This document shows positions 7,935-16,596 of a stretch of 64,000 bases of DNA, in pieces. The notes below the pieces were generated by a model, which worked only from the letters and a program-made list of their open reading frames with translations, was not told the DNA's origin and did not search any database. This DNA comes from Microbacterium sp. RU1D (GTDB lineage Bacteria > Actinomycetota > Actinomycetes > Actinomycetales > Microbacteriaceae), in contig NZ_FTPQ01000001.1 of NCBI RefSeq assembly GCF_900156435.1, positions 1,302,001-1,366,000 of the forward strand, written 5' to 3'. Numbering within the stretch: the stretch's first letter is position 1; each line of letters starts with the position of its first letter. Both the position numbers and the translations under genes were made by a program.

Positions 7935-9317
7935 ATGTCTCGCCCCCCATCCCCGGGATTCACCCCCACCGGCACCATCTCCACCGCCGGTGACCGGCGC
8001 CGCGTGGTCTTCGCCACCGTCGTCGGCACCACCGTGGAGTGGTACGACTTCTTCCTCTACGCCTCGGCCGCCGGACTCGTGTTCGGGCAGCTCTTCTTCG
8101 CCCCCGCCGGGCCCGGCATCGCGCAGATCCTCTCGTTCCTCACGGTGGGGTTGAGCTTCCTGTTCCGCCCCCTGGGCGCCTTCCTCGCCGGGCACCTCGG
8201 CGACAAGTACGGCCGCCGTGTCGTGCTCATGATCACGCTCATCCTCATGGGCGCGTCGACCACGCTGATCGGCGTCCTGCCGACCTACGAGGCGATCGGC
8301 GTCGCGGCCCCCGTCCTGCTGATCCTGCTGCGTGTGCTGCAGGGCGTCTCGGCCGGGGGCGAGTGGGGCGGTGCGGTGCTCATGGCCGTCGAGCACGCCC
8401 CCAAGACCAAGCGCAGTCTTTTCGGCGCGTCGCCGCAGCTGGGCGTTCCACTCGGTCTGCTGCTGGCGAGCGGCATGCTCGCGCTCATGGCGGTGATCGC
8501 CCCGGGCGACGCGTTCCTGGCGTGGGGCTGGCGCGTGCCGTTCCTGCTGTCGTTCGTGCTGATCCTGATCGGCTTCTACGTGCGACGGAAGGTCGAGGAG
8601 AGCCCGGTGTTCGTCGAACTCGCCGACCGCAAGGAGAAGACCCGGATGCCGATCGTGCAGCTGTTCCGCACGCACGCGCTGCTCGTGGTGATCGCCGCCC
8701 TGGTGTTCGCCGGGAACAACGCCGTGGGCTACATGACGACCGGCGGCTACATCCAGCGCTATGCCACCAACCCGGACGGTCCGGTGGCCCTCGCGACCGC
8801 CGACGTGCTCGGCGCGGTGACGATCTCGGCGGTGTCCTGGCTCGTCTTCACCTGGGTCGGCGGCTGGATCGGCGACGTCATCGGCCGTCGTACGACCTAC
8901 CTCATCGGATGGGCCGCGCTGCTGATCGGCGTCTTCCTGCTGTTCCCCCTGGTCAACACTGCGAACATCGCCTTGCTCACGCTCGGACTCGTGGTGCTCA
9001 CGGTGGGGCTCGGTCTCACCTACGGGCCGCAGGCGGCGCTGTACGCCGAGCTGTTCCCGGCATCCAACCGCTTCTCGGGAGTGTCGATCTCGTACGCGCT
9101 CGGCGCGATCCTGGGCGGGGCGTTCGCGCCCACCATCGCCGAGGCGCTGGTCAAGGCGACCGGGTCGACCATGTCGGTCACGTGGTACCTCGCGGGCATG
9201 GTCGTGCTCGGTGCGATCGCCACCCTGCTGCTGCGCGACCGCAGCGGCATCCCGCTCGGTCCCGATCACGAGGCCGAGCAGGCGGTGAGCCCGGTACGGG
9301 GTCTGTCGAAGGTCTGA
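7935..9317 (+). CDS. MHS-type MFS transporter, probably for an hpa pathway acid
   Basis: A 460-aa membrane protein with about 12 hydrophobic segments. It has the metabolite:H+ symporter signatures of the ShiA/KgtP/ProP group: TTVEWYDFFLYA at the first segment, GDKYGRR in the first cytoplasmic loop, GGEWGGAVL and GDVIGRR. It starts at the ATG at 7935 with AAAGGAG upstream, is divergent from the hpa operon and shares its 118-base control region. This placement suggests uptake of 4-hydroxyphenylacetate or homoprotocatechuate by proton symport, although MHS substrate specificity cannot be read from sequence. A second MHS protein lies at 38249. Confidence 0.85.
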   Translation: MSRPPSPGFTPTGTISTAGDRRRVVFATVVGTTVEWYDFFLYASAAGLVFGQLFFAPAGPGIAQILSFLTVGLSFLFRPLGAFLAGHLGDKYGRRVVLMITLILMGASTTLIGVLPTYEAIGVAAPVLLILLRVLQGVSAGGEWGGAVLMAVEHAPKTKRSLFGASPQLGVPLGLLLASGMLALMAVIAPGDAFLAWGWRVPFLLSFVLILIGFYVRRKVEESPVFVELADRKEKTRMPIVQLFRTHALLVVIAALVFAGNNAVGYMTTGGYIQRYATNPDGPVALATADVLGAVTISAVSWLVFTWVGGWIGDVIGRRTTYLIGWAALLIGVFLLFPLVNTANIALLTLGLVVLTVGLGLTYGPQAALYAELFPASNRFSGVSISYALGAILGGAFAPTIAEALVKATGSTMSVTWYLAGMVVLGAIATLLLRDRSGIPLGPDHEAEQAVSPVRGLSKV

Positions 9318-9330
9318 GTTCCGTTTCACA

Positions 9331-9362
9331 CGGCCCCGTCGCGCTCCGGCGCGGCGGGGCCG
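9331..9362 (+). terminator. Hairpin terminator after the MHS transporter
   Basis: A 14-bp stem, CGGCCCCGTCGCGC against GCGCGGCGGGGCCG with one G-T wobble, and a 4-nt loop, 13 bases past the stop. It lies between convergent genes and may serve both. Confidence 0.85.
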
Positions 9363-9400
9363 TTCGGCGTTCGCGGCGAGGCCGCCGCGAAGCGGGCCGT

Positions 9401-9913
9401 TCACAGCAGCGCCGTCATCGTCATCAGGGCCGTCGACCCGCCCATCGCCGCATGATGCGCGCGGTCTCGGCGCGCCGTTCTGTGGCGCGCGCGCTGCACG
9501 GATACCGCGACGTGGACGACGGCGAGGGCCGCGCACACCGCGAGCAGAGCGGCCGGCCCGGACGCCGGTGCGTGGGCGGGGTGGGCAGCGACCGGGACGG
9601 CGACACCGTGTGCGGAGGAGGCGACGAGGGCCGCCATCACGACGAGCCCCGAAGGACCGTATACGCCGTCTCCGCCGCGCCCTGCGCGCACCCGGCGGCC
9701 GGCGCTCACGATGATCGCGGTTGCCACGAGAACGCCCGCCCACGCGATCGGCGGAGCGACGTGCAGCACAGCCCCATCGAGCATCGCGGCGGTCATGAGC
9801 ACCGACGCGAGAACGCGCTCCCGACGCTGCGGCAGCGGACCCGAGGTCGCGCAGCAGGAGGCGATGACAGAGCAGACGAGGGCTGCCGCGTGCAGGAGCA
9901 GGTGCGCCGTCAT
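9401..9913 (-). CDS. Small hypothetical membrane protein
   Basis: The 170-aa product has roughly five hydrophobic segments (for example LLLHAAALVCSVIASCC, VLMTAAMLDGAVLHVA, AWAGVLVATAIIVSA, LLAVCAALAVVHVAVS) separated by Arg-rich loops, and His and Met residues near segment ends. The C-terminus HHAAMGGSTALMTMTALL vaguely recalls DUF5134-type actinobacterial membrane proteins, but I cannot confirm that. An upstream in-frame start at 10030 exists; I prefer the ATG at 9913 because the protein becomes hydrophobic immediately. No good ribosome site is visible. No function is assigned. It converges with the transporter gene. Confidence 0.5.
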   Translation of the reverse strand: MTAHLLLHAAALVCSVIASCCATSGPLPQRRERVLASVLMTAAMLDGAVLHVAPPIAWAGVLVATAIIVSAGRRVRAGRGGDGVYGPSGLVVMAALVASSAHGVAVPVAAHPAHAPASGPAALLAVCAALAVVHVAVSVQRARHRTARRDRAHHAAMGGSTALMTMTALL

Positions 9914-10027
9914 CGCCGGGCACCGGTATCCGGATGGTGCCCGATGTCCGAGAGGGACGGTCGGCTTGTGCGCATGCGGTCGACCGTAGGAAACGTCGCC
10001 CGCCGCGCGACAGAGGCGGACCTCGAT

Positions 10028-10060
10028 CATGCGCGCGCAGCACAGGCGCGCGCACGCATG
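10028..10060 (-). terminator. Possible terminator downstream of the TPP enzyme gene
   Basis: CATGCGCGCGC (10028-10038) and its bulged complement (10046-10060) form a GC hairpin 19 bases beyond the stop of the TPP-enzyme gene, on the minus strand. Confidence 0.45.
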
Positions 10061-10078
10061 AGCGAGGCGTCCCGCTGG

Positions 10079-11737
10079 TCAGCGCGCTGCGATCTCCTCC
10101 CAGAACGGGGCGACCACGGCCGCGCTCACGCGCAGGTCGAGAAGCAGGAAGCCGCGGTCCTCGGGCCCGCGGGCGACCCAGGATGCGAGGGCCTCGAGGT
10201 CGTCGGCATCCTCGACCACCACGCCCTCGGCGCCGAACCCGCGTGCGACGGCCGCGAAGTCGACCTGGGGGATGAGCATGGGGTCGGGGTGCAGGCCCTT
10301 CACGCCGTAGTTGAGAACCTCGGCGCCGTACTGCGCGTCGTTCCACACCACCGCGATCCCGCGGCCGCCGGCCACGCGGATCGCCGTCTCGAGGTCGGCG
10401 AGGGCCATGAGACCGCCACCGTCGCCGGTACTGAGCACGACGGTCGACTCGGGGTGGGCGATCGCCGCGCCCGGAACGCTGGGGAAACCCAGTCCGATCG
10501 ACTGGTACGCGGTGCCGACCATGAGCATGCGGTCGGGGGATTCGACCGGCCAGTACATGTTCGACCACCCCATGAAGTGCCCGCCGTCGTGCACGACGAC
10601 CCGGTCCTCCGGGAGCAGGTCGGCGAGGCGGGCGGCGGCCGTGCGGGGGTCGAGGCGTCCGTCCGGGCCGAGGCCCTGGCCCTCAGGTTGACGCCGAGCG
10701 GCGGCGAGGTCGAGACCGTTGCCCCAGGTCGACGGGGTCGCGCCGCGCGTGCGCAGACGTCGGGCGATCTCGCCGGCGACGTCGGCGGCATCCCCCCGCA
10801 CGTATCCCCCCACATGCGGGTGGGTGGCCGTGGCCGCGAGGTCGACCTGGAACACCCGGGCACCCGGGGCGAAGAGCTCGCCGAAGCGCATGGTGAACTG
10901 GTTCAGTCCCGCGCCGAAGACCACGGCGACGTCGGCGTCGTGCACGAGCGCCATGGCCCCCGGGGCGCCGAACCCGCCCGCGACGCCGAGATCGCGCGCC
11001 GGGTCGGAGAACAGGCCGCGCCCGAGCGCGCTGGTGGTCGTGAGGGCTCCGGTGAGGGCCGCGATGTCGTCGAGCGTCGCGCCGGCGCCGGCGAGCCAGG
11101 CGCCGCGTCCGCCGAGCAGGATGGGGCGCTCCGCGGCGGCGAGGGCCTCGACGATCTGGTCGATCACGCCGTCGGCGTAGGCGTCGAGCGGCGGATGCTC
11201 CGGCGTGACCTGGGGCGCGGCGCCGGGGACCGTGGCATCCGGGATCGGACCGGCCTCGCGCGTGGCGACGTCGTACGGGATGCCGACGACGACCGGCAGG
11301 CGGTAGGTGAGCGCGTGCTCGATTGCGATGACGATGGTGGCGGCGGCGTCGCGGTGGCCCACGGTGTAGGTGCGCGCACCGACGGCGGCGGCGAGGGCGA
11401 TCTGGTCGACGCCCCAGGGTCGGGGCCCCGAGGTGGGCTCGTCGCCGACGATGAGGACGAGGGGCGTTCGCGCCTGTACGGCCTCGGCCAGGGCCGTCAG
11501 CGTGTTCGTGAAGCCGGCGCCGTAGGTCGCGGTGGCGGCGGCGAGGCGCCCGCACGCGCGATAGTGCGCGTCGGCGGCGACGACCCCGGCGGCCTCGTGA
11601 CGCACCGCGATGAAACCCGACGTCGTGTCGCGGCCGAGCGCGTCGAGGAAGTAGGCGTTGCCGTTGCCCATGACACCGAAGACGGTGTCGATGTGGCGGG
11701 CGAGGGTGTGCGCGACGTGCGCGGAGACGGTGGGCAT
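10079..11737 (-). CDS. Thiamine-diphosphate-dependent enzyme of the acetolactate synthase/decarboxylase family
   Basis: The 552-aa product has the three-domain layout of this family: an N-terminal pyrimidine-binding domain with the catalytic Glu48 in RHEAAG, a central domain (about 190-325), and a C-terminal diphosphate domain with GDG (about 438-440) and the motif Asn about 466 in NDAQYG. It is not clearly IlvB: no small subunit is nearby, and its neighbour is a divergent aldehyde dehydrogenase. A 2-keto-acid decarboxylase feeding an aldehyde to that enzyme is a reasonable inference; a lyase or ligase of the same family cannot be excluded. I start at the ATG at 11737 because MPTVSAHVAHTL matches the family N-terminus; the frame is open to 12103, across intergenic DNA. 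Confidence 0.8.
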   Translation of the reverse strand: MPTVSAHVAHTLARHIDTVFGVMGNGNAYFLDALGRDTTSGFIAVRHEAAGVVAADAHYRACGRLAAATATYGAGFTNTLTALAEAVQARTPLVLIVGDEPTSGPRPWGVDQIALAAAVGARTYTVGHRDAAATIVIAIEHALTYRLPVVVGIPYDVATREAGPIPDATVPGAAPQVTPEHPPLDAYADGVIDQIVEALAAAERPILLGGRGAWLAGAGATLDDIAALTGALTTTSALGRGLFSDPARDLGVAGGFGAPGAMALVHDADVAVVFGAGLNQFTMRFGELFAPGARVFQVDLAATATHPHVGGYVRGDAADVAGEIARRLRTRGATPSTWGNGLDLAAARRQPEGQGLGPDGRLDPRTAAARLADLLPEDRVVVHDGGHFMGWSNMYWPVESPDRMLMVGTAYQSIGLGFPSVPGAAIAHPESTVVLSTGDGGGLMALADLETAIRVAGGRGIAVVWNDAQYGAEVLNYGVKGLHPDPMLIPQVDFAAVARGFGAEGVVVEDADDLEALASWVARGPEDRGFLLLDLRVSAAVVAPFWEEIAAR

Positions 11738-12135
11738 GACGAAGGAGGCCTTTCGAGACGGAGACGGAGGGATGCCGTATGTGTCTCGCGGAAACCCGCT
11801 ACGTGCCCTTTTTTCGAGCAGCGACGCACGACCTCGTGCGCCTGACGGGATCGAGTATAGGGGCAGCCTGTCGTCGCCGCGCGTCGACCGCGATGGCGGT
11901 GCGCGCTGCTCGCACGATGCCGACCGGCTCTCCGCGACGGACGCGAGGGGCCGGTCTGCTCGCTCCGGGGCGTTCGCGGCGGCGGCCCACGACCGCGCAT
12001 CCGCCCGGTGCACCGGCAACCCGGCGCGCCGGGTCATGGGTCGCGCGCGCGCGGTCAAGCGCCTCGCGCACGGCGGGCGGAAGCTGACGGAACGGGCCCT
12101 CACGACGGCCCTGGACTCGAACCGAAGGAGCCGAG
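11738..12135. promoter_or_regulatory. 398-base divergent control region
   Basis: No gene is credible here; the open frames are extensions of neighbours. On the minus strand a TATACT box (plus 11854-11859) lies about 115 bases before the TPP-enzyme start and is a plausible -10 element, without a clear -35. A T6 run occurs at 11811-11816. The right side carries the promoter of the aldehyde dehydrogenase gene, for which I see no convincing boxes. The length suggests regulator binding, but no obvious operator is visible. Confidence 0.4.
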
Positions 12136-13608
12136 ATGTCCGACCCCACCCCCGCCCTGGTCGATCCCGAGGTCGAGGCCTCCGCCTCCGCGTCGACGGA
12201 CGCCGACGACGCGGCCCTTCTCGCTCGTGTGCAGGCCCCGGAGGGGCAGGGCCGGGAGATCCCGGATGCCGCCACTCGCGAGGTGATCGGCCGGGCCCCG
12301 GTGCACACGGTGGCGGATGTCGACGCCGCCGTGGCCCGCGCCCGTGCGGCGCAGCCCGCGTGGGACGCCCTCGGACATGAGGAGCGGAGCCGTCTGCTGC
12401 GGGCCGCGGCCGACCGGATCGAGGCGAACGCGGAGCCGCTCGCCCGCCTGCTCTCCCGCGAGCAGGGCAAGCCGCTCGACGGCCCCAACGCCCGCTTCGA
12501 GGTGGGCGCGTGCGCCGCGTGGCTGCGCACGGCCGCGGCCACCGAGCTGAAGCCCGAGGTGGTCGTCGACGACGGCCAGGTGTACGCCGAGTTGCACTAC
12601 CGCGCGCTCGGCGTCGTCGCGGCGGTCGGCCCGTGGAACTGGCCCATGATGATCACCGTTTGGCAGATCGCCCCCGCTCTGCGCATGGGGAACACCGTCG
12701 TGGTCAAGCCGAGCGAGTACACGCCGCTGAGCGTGCTCGCGCTGATCGACGTGATCACCGAAATGCTGCCGGACGACGTGCTCATCGCCGTCTCGGGTGA
12801 TCGCGACGCCGGCGCGCGACTGGTCTCTCACCCCGACGTCGACAAGGTCATGTTCACCGGCTCCACCGCGACCGGCCGGAAGATCATCGAGAGTTCGGCG
12901 GGCAACCTCGCCCGACTGACCCTCGAGCTCGGCGGGAACGATGCCGGCATCGTGCTGCCCGACGTCGACCCCGTCGCGATCGCCGAGGGACTCTTCTGGG
13001 GGGCGTTCATCAACACGGGCCAGACGTGCGCCGCGCTCAAGCGCTTGTACGTGCACGACGATGTGTACGACGTGGTCGTCGAGGCGCTCGCCGACTACGC
13101 CGCGCAGGTGCCCATGGGGCGGGGTCTCGACGAGGGCACGGTGCTGGGCCCTTTGCAGAACAAGCAGCAGTTCGACATCGTCGACCGACTGGTCCAAGAT
13201 GCCAAGGCCTCCGGCGGGCGGGTGGTGCTCGGGGGAGAGCCCGCCACCGATCTCGGCGAGCTGTTCTACCGCACGACGATCGTTGCCGACGTCGCCGACG
13301 GCGTCGCCCTCGTCGACGAAGAGCAGTTCGGACCGGCGCTCCCCGTCATCCGATACAGCGATGTGGAGGAGGCCATCGCGAGCGCGAACGGCCTCGACGT
13401 GGGGCTCGGCGCTTCCGTGTGGTCGAGCGATCGCGACGCGGCGCGCCGCGTGGCCGCACGTCTGCAGGCCGGGACCGTGTGGATCAACTCGCACGGCGGC
13501 GTGCACCCGATGATCCCGTTCGGCGGGGTCAAGGGCTCGGGCTACGGCCTCGAGTTCGGCATCGAGGGGCTCAAGGCGCTCGGCGTGCCGCAGGTCATCA
13601 ACGGTTGA
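12136..13608 (+). CDS. NAD(P)-dependent aldehyde dehydrogenase
   Basis: A 490-aa ALDH with the complete catalytic set: GPWNWP (Asn168), LELGGNDAG (Glu264) and INTGQTCAALKR (Cys298). The first 35 residues are an acidic Ala-rich extension. It is preceded by AAGGAG at good spacing. It is divergent from the TPP enzyme and upstream of an amidohydrolase and ABC importer, so it may oxidise the aldehyde made by that decarboxylase. It could equally act on the arylacetaldehyde released by the copper amine oxidase, a step for which no other dedicated dehydrogenase is obvious in the window. The substrate is undetermined. Confidence 0.85.
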   Translation: MSDPTPALVDPEVEASASASTDADDAALLARVQAPEGQGREIPDAATREVIGRAPVHTVADVDAAVARARAAQPAWDALGHEERSRLLRAAADRIEANAEPLARLLSREQGKPLDGPNARFEVGACAAWLRTAAATELKPEVVVDDGQVYAELHYRALGVVAAVGPWNWPMMITVWQIAPALRMGNTVVVKPSEYTPLSVLALIDVITEMLPDDVLIAVSGDRDAGARLVSHPDVDKVMFTGSTATGRKIIESSAGNLARLTLELGGNDAGIVLPDVDPVAIAEGLFWGAFINTGQTCAALKRLYVHDDVYDVVVEALADYAAQVPMGRGLDEGTVLGPLQNKQQFDIVDRLVQDAKASGGRVVLGGEPATDLGELFYRTTIVADVADGVALVDEEQFGPALPVIRYSDVEEAIASANGLDVGLGASVWSSDRDAARRVAARLQAGTVWINSHGGVHPMIPFGGVKGSGYGLEFGIEGLKALGVPQVING

Positions 13609-13614
13609 CGCGCG

Positions 13615-13640
13615 CCCGGGCGGGACTGTTCCCGCCCGGG
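13615..13640 (+). terminator. Hairpin terminator after the aldehyde dehydrogenase
   Basis: A perfect 11-bp stem CCCGGGCGGGA / TCCCGCCCGGG with a 4-nt loop, 6 bases past the stop. It suggests that the amidohydrolase has its own promoter. Confidence 0.85.
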
Positions 13641-13813
13641 CCGCGGTCGTGCGTCCTGCGTCAACCTCCGGGCATCGGCGGTCAAGCCGGAAACGCCGGG
13701 TGCGCGGAAGATGTACTCACCCGCTCCACCCGGCACCGTGGCATCCGCCCTGCCAGACCCGTTCCATCCCGTGCGCCGCCGTCCGCGACGGCACCCGAAC
13801 ATCCAGGAGCATC

Positions 13814-15463
13814 ATGACCGTCGCCGACCTCATCCTGCACGGTGCCGTGATCCACACGGCCGATCGCTCGCATCCTCGCGCCACCGCGCTCGCCGTCGAG
13901 GACGGGCGCCTGCTCGCCGTCGGCACCGACGACGAGGTACTCGCCACCGCGGGGCCCGCGACCGAGATCCGCGATCTGGACGGCGCGACGGTCGTGCCCG
14001 GTCTCGTCGACGTGCACAACCACCACCTCATGGCCGGCGAGGCCGACCTCTTCCAGCTCGCCTTCGCGCCCACGGCGGGGCTCGACCAGGTGCTCGAGGC
14101 GGTCCGCGCGTACGCCGCCGGGCTCGGGCCCGACGAGTGGATCGTGGGGGAGGCGTTCGGCAGCGTGCTGCTCGACGACTTCGCCCGCGCCGAGACCCGC
14201 GAGCGATTCGACGTGGCGGCGGGCGGACGTCCGCTGGTCCTCACCGATGACAGCCACCACAATCGCTTCGCGAACTCCGCGGCTCTGGCGGCAGCCGGCA
14301 TCCGCTCCGACACTTCGGACCCGGCCCAGGGGCGCATCGTCCGTGACGCGGAGACGGGGGAGCCGACCGGCCTCCTCATGGAGTCGGCGACCCTGCCGGT
14401 CACCGAGGCGCTCGACCGGAGCCTCGCCCGCACCCCCGAGCGCTACCGCCGGGCGAGTGCCCGCGCGATCGAGATCCTGCACTCCTTCGGGATCACCGCG
14501 TTCCAGGATGCCGCCGCCACGGTCGAGATCATGGGGGCGCTCCGCGACCTCGACGTCGACGGCGACCTGCACGCCTGGGTCGTGTCCTCGCTGCTGTCGA
14601 GCGAATTCCTCTTCGCCAACACCCCCGTGGGCGACGCCCTCGTGGCGCGGCGCGAGGAGTTCCGCACCCCGCACCACCGCCCCGACTTCGTGAAGGTCGC
14701 GCTCGACGGCGTGCCGCCCACCCGCACCGGGGCGTTCCTCACCCCCTATCTGCCGAGCGCGGACCACGGCCACCCGCACTGCGGCGTGACCACGATGGAC
14801 CCCGCGGAACTCACCGACTGGCTCACCCGCACCGCGGCGCAGGGACTCGGCGCCAAAATCCACTGCACGGGAGATGCCGCCGTCCGCGTCGCGCTCGATG
14901 CGATCGCCGTCGTCCGTGCGAGCGGCGACATGACCGCCCGGTATCAGATCGCCCATGGCCAGTTCGTGCACCCCGACGACCGGCAGCGCTTCGTCGACCT
15001 TGACGTGTCGGCCGACATCTCGCCGTTCCTGTGGTTCCCGGGCGTGATCCCGGATGCCATCGCCCAGGTCCGCCCCCAGCCCGAGGCCGCGCACCTTCAG
15101 CCCAACCGCGACCTCGTCGACCGCGGAGTGCTCGTCGCGGGCGGGTCCGATTGGCCGGTCAGCATCTCACCCAACCCGTGGGAGGGCATCCAGGGGCTCG
15201 TCACGCGCGCCGATCCGCTCGGCCGGGCGCCCGGGACGCTGTGGCCCGAGCAGGCGCTGACCCTCGCGGAGGCCTTCGCGGTCTTCACCGTGAACGCGGC
15301 GACAGCGATGGGTCTCGGCGACGTCACCGGCTCGCTCACCGTGGGCAAGTCGGCGGATTTCGTCGTGCTCGACCAGAACCCCTTCGCCGTCGACATCGAG
15401 CGCGTCGTGGACACCCGCGCCGTCGAGACGTGGTTCGCGGGCCGACGCGTGTGGACGCCCTGA
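13814..15463 (+). CDS. YtcJ-type metal-dependent amidohydrolase
   Basis: A 549-aa member of the amidohydrolase superfamily, YtcJ/LAF3 group. The N-terminal beta-sandwich is followed by the metal-binding VDVHNHH motif (His68, His70). Later metal-site candidates are His residues in KIHCTGDAA and IAHGQFVHPDD, and the C-terminus has the usual SADFVVLDQNPF...VETWFAGRRVW. Relatives include N-substituted formamide deformylase, which releases an amine plus formate. Substrate is not predictable here, but a downstream ABC importer suggests an imported amide or formamide. The ATG at 13814 has CCAGGAG upstream; the frame is open to 13649 across intergenic DNA. Confidence 0.85.
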   Translation: MTVADLILHGAVIHTADRSHPRATALAVEDGRLLAVGTDDEVLATAGPATEIRDLDGATVVPGLVDVHNHHLMAGEADLFQLAFAPTAGLDQVLEAVRAYAAGLGPDEWIVGEAFGSVLLDDFARAETRERFDVAAGGRPLVLTDDSHHNRFANSAALAAAGIRSDTSDPAQGRIVRDAETGEPTGLLMESATLPVTEALDRSLARTPERYRRASARAIEILHSFGITAFQDAAATVEIMGALRDLDVDGDLHAWVVSSLLSSEFLFANTPVGDALVARREEFRTPHHRPDFVKVALDGVPPTRTGAFLTPYLPSADHGHPHCGVTTMDPAELTDWLTRTAAQGLGAKIHCTGDAAVRVALDAIAVVRASGDMTARYQIAHGQFVHPDDRQRFVDLDVSADISPFLWFPGVIPDAIAQVRPQPEAAHLQPNRDLVDRGVLVAGGSDWPVSISPNPWEGIQGLVTRADPLGRAPGTLWPEQALTLAEAFAVFTVNAATAMGLGDVTGSLTVGKSADFVVLDQNPFAVDIERVVDTRAVETWFAGRRVWTP

Positions 15464-15537
15464 CCCCTGGCATCCGTCTCGCTCGAAAGCCTCCCCCTGC
15501 ACCACCACGCAGCACTCACCCCACCGCAAGGAGCATC

Positions 15538-16539
15538 ATGAAGCGCAGTCTCCGCCTGACCGCCCTCGCCACGGTCGCCCTGGCCGGCCTCGCCCTCTCG
15601 GCCTGCAGCACCACGGCCGCCGACGACGCCGGCACCGGCGCCACCGCCTCGGCCGACCGCGGGCCCGTGAAGAAGATCCTGTTCGACTACCCCTTCACCG
15701 CCCTGCCGGTCTACGGCGCCATCACCGACATCGTCCAGGCGCGTGCTGCCGAGAAGGGCGTCGAGGTCAGCTTCACCAACGACGAGATGGACCTGCAGAA
15801 GCAGGTCAGCCAGCTCACCTCCAACCTCGGCAGCGACGTCGACGCGGTCGTGTCGTTCCCCGTCGACCCCGCCAGCCTCGAGTCGGTCGCCCAGCAGTAC
15901 CGGGCCGCCGGGAAGTACTGGGTGACGTACGGCGGGGACATGACCAACCAGGACGCCACCCTGCAATTCAGCTTCTACCAGTCGGGTCACGACCTGGGGA
16001 AGGATGCCGCGGAGTGGGCGCTGAAGAACGTCGGGCCGAACGCCGAGGTCATCGTGCTGAGCGAGACCGAGCGCCAGATCGGGCAGGAACGCACACAGGG
16101 GCTGCTGGACGGCCTGAAGGAAACCGGCCCCGACCTGCAGATCGTCGGTGAGCAGCAGGCGGTGACCCCCGACGACGGACTCTCGGTGACCACGACGCTG
16201 CTCGCGCAGCATCCGAACGTGAACGTCGTGGTCTCGGCCGTCGGCGATGCCGCGCAGGGGGCGTACCAAGCGCTCGTGGCAGCGGGACGGCCCGAGAACG
16301 ACGCGAAGACGTACGTCGGCGGACTCGACCCCAACCTCTTCCTGCTGCAGAAGATGCAGGAGGGGGATTTCTTCCGGGCCGCGACCTACTTCTCGCTCAA
16401 AGACCTCGTCGACAACGTCATCGACATCCCCGTCGCCCTCGGCGAGGGGAAGACGGATGCCAGTGTGGACCTCCCCGTGCAGGTGGTCACGGTCTCCGAC
16501 CCGAACCTGTCGAGCTACATCACCGAGCTCGGCGGCTGA
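15538..16539 (+). CDS. Lipoprotein substrate-binding subunit of an RbsB-type ABC importer
   Basis: A 333-aa exported lipoprotein: signal peptide MKRSLRLTALATVALAGLAL with lipobox LSAC (Cys23), an Ala/Thr/Asp-rich linker, then a type I periplasmic-binding fold (Peripla_BP_4). It includes the two-lobe pattern, with LDYPFTALPVYG-like and VDAVVSFPVDPASLESV strands. It should capture the substrate outside the membrane for the ATPase and permease that follow. The ATG at 15538 has GCAAGGAG. The family binds sugars and also autoinducer-2 and other small molecules, so calling it a sugar protein would be premature next to an amidohydrolase. Confidence 0.85.
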   Translation: MKRSLRLTALATVALAGLALSACSTTAADDAGTGATASADRGPVKKILFDYPFTALPVYGAITDIVQARAAEKGVEVSFTNDEMDLQKQVSQLTSNLGSDVDAVVSFPVDPASLESVAQQYRAAGKYWVTYGGDMTNQDATLQFSFYQSGHDLGKDAAEWALKNVGPNAEVIVLSETERQIGQERTQGLLDGLKETGPDLQIVGEQQAVTPDDGLSVTTTLLAQHPNVNVVVSAVGDAAQGAYQALVAAGRPENDAKTYVGGLDPNLFLLQKMQEGDFFRAATYFSLKDLVDNVIDIPVALGEGKTDASVDLPVQVVTVSDPNLSSYITELGG

Positions 16540-16596
16540 CCTCTCGGCGGGGCGGGGTGACCCGCCCCGCCCCCTTCCGACGAGAACGGAATCGAC

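Noticed and set aside
10079..11737. Assignment of the TPP enzyme as IlvB (acetolactate synthase)
   Set aside because: No ilvN or ilvC follows, and the context is catabolic; only the family membership is supported.
11805..11816. T6 run in the divergent control region as a terminator
   Set aside because: No stable hairpin precedes it on the plus strand and no gene ends nearby.
8039..11845. A 1268-codon open frame on the plus strand
   Set aside because: It runs through the MHS transporter in another frame and antisense to the membrane and TPP-enzyme genes; the translation is Arg/Pro/Gly-rich with no domain, as expected from GC-rich shadow frames.
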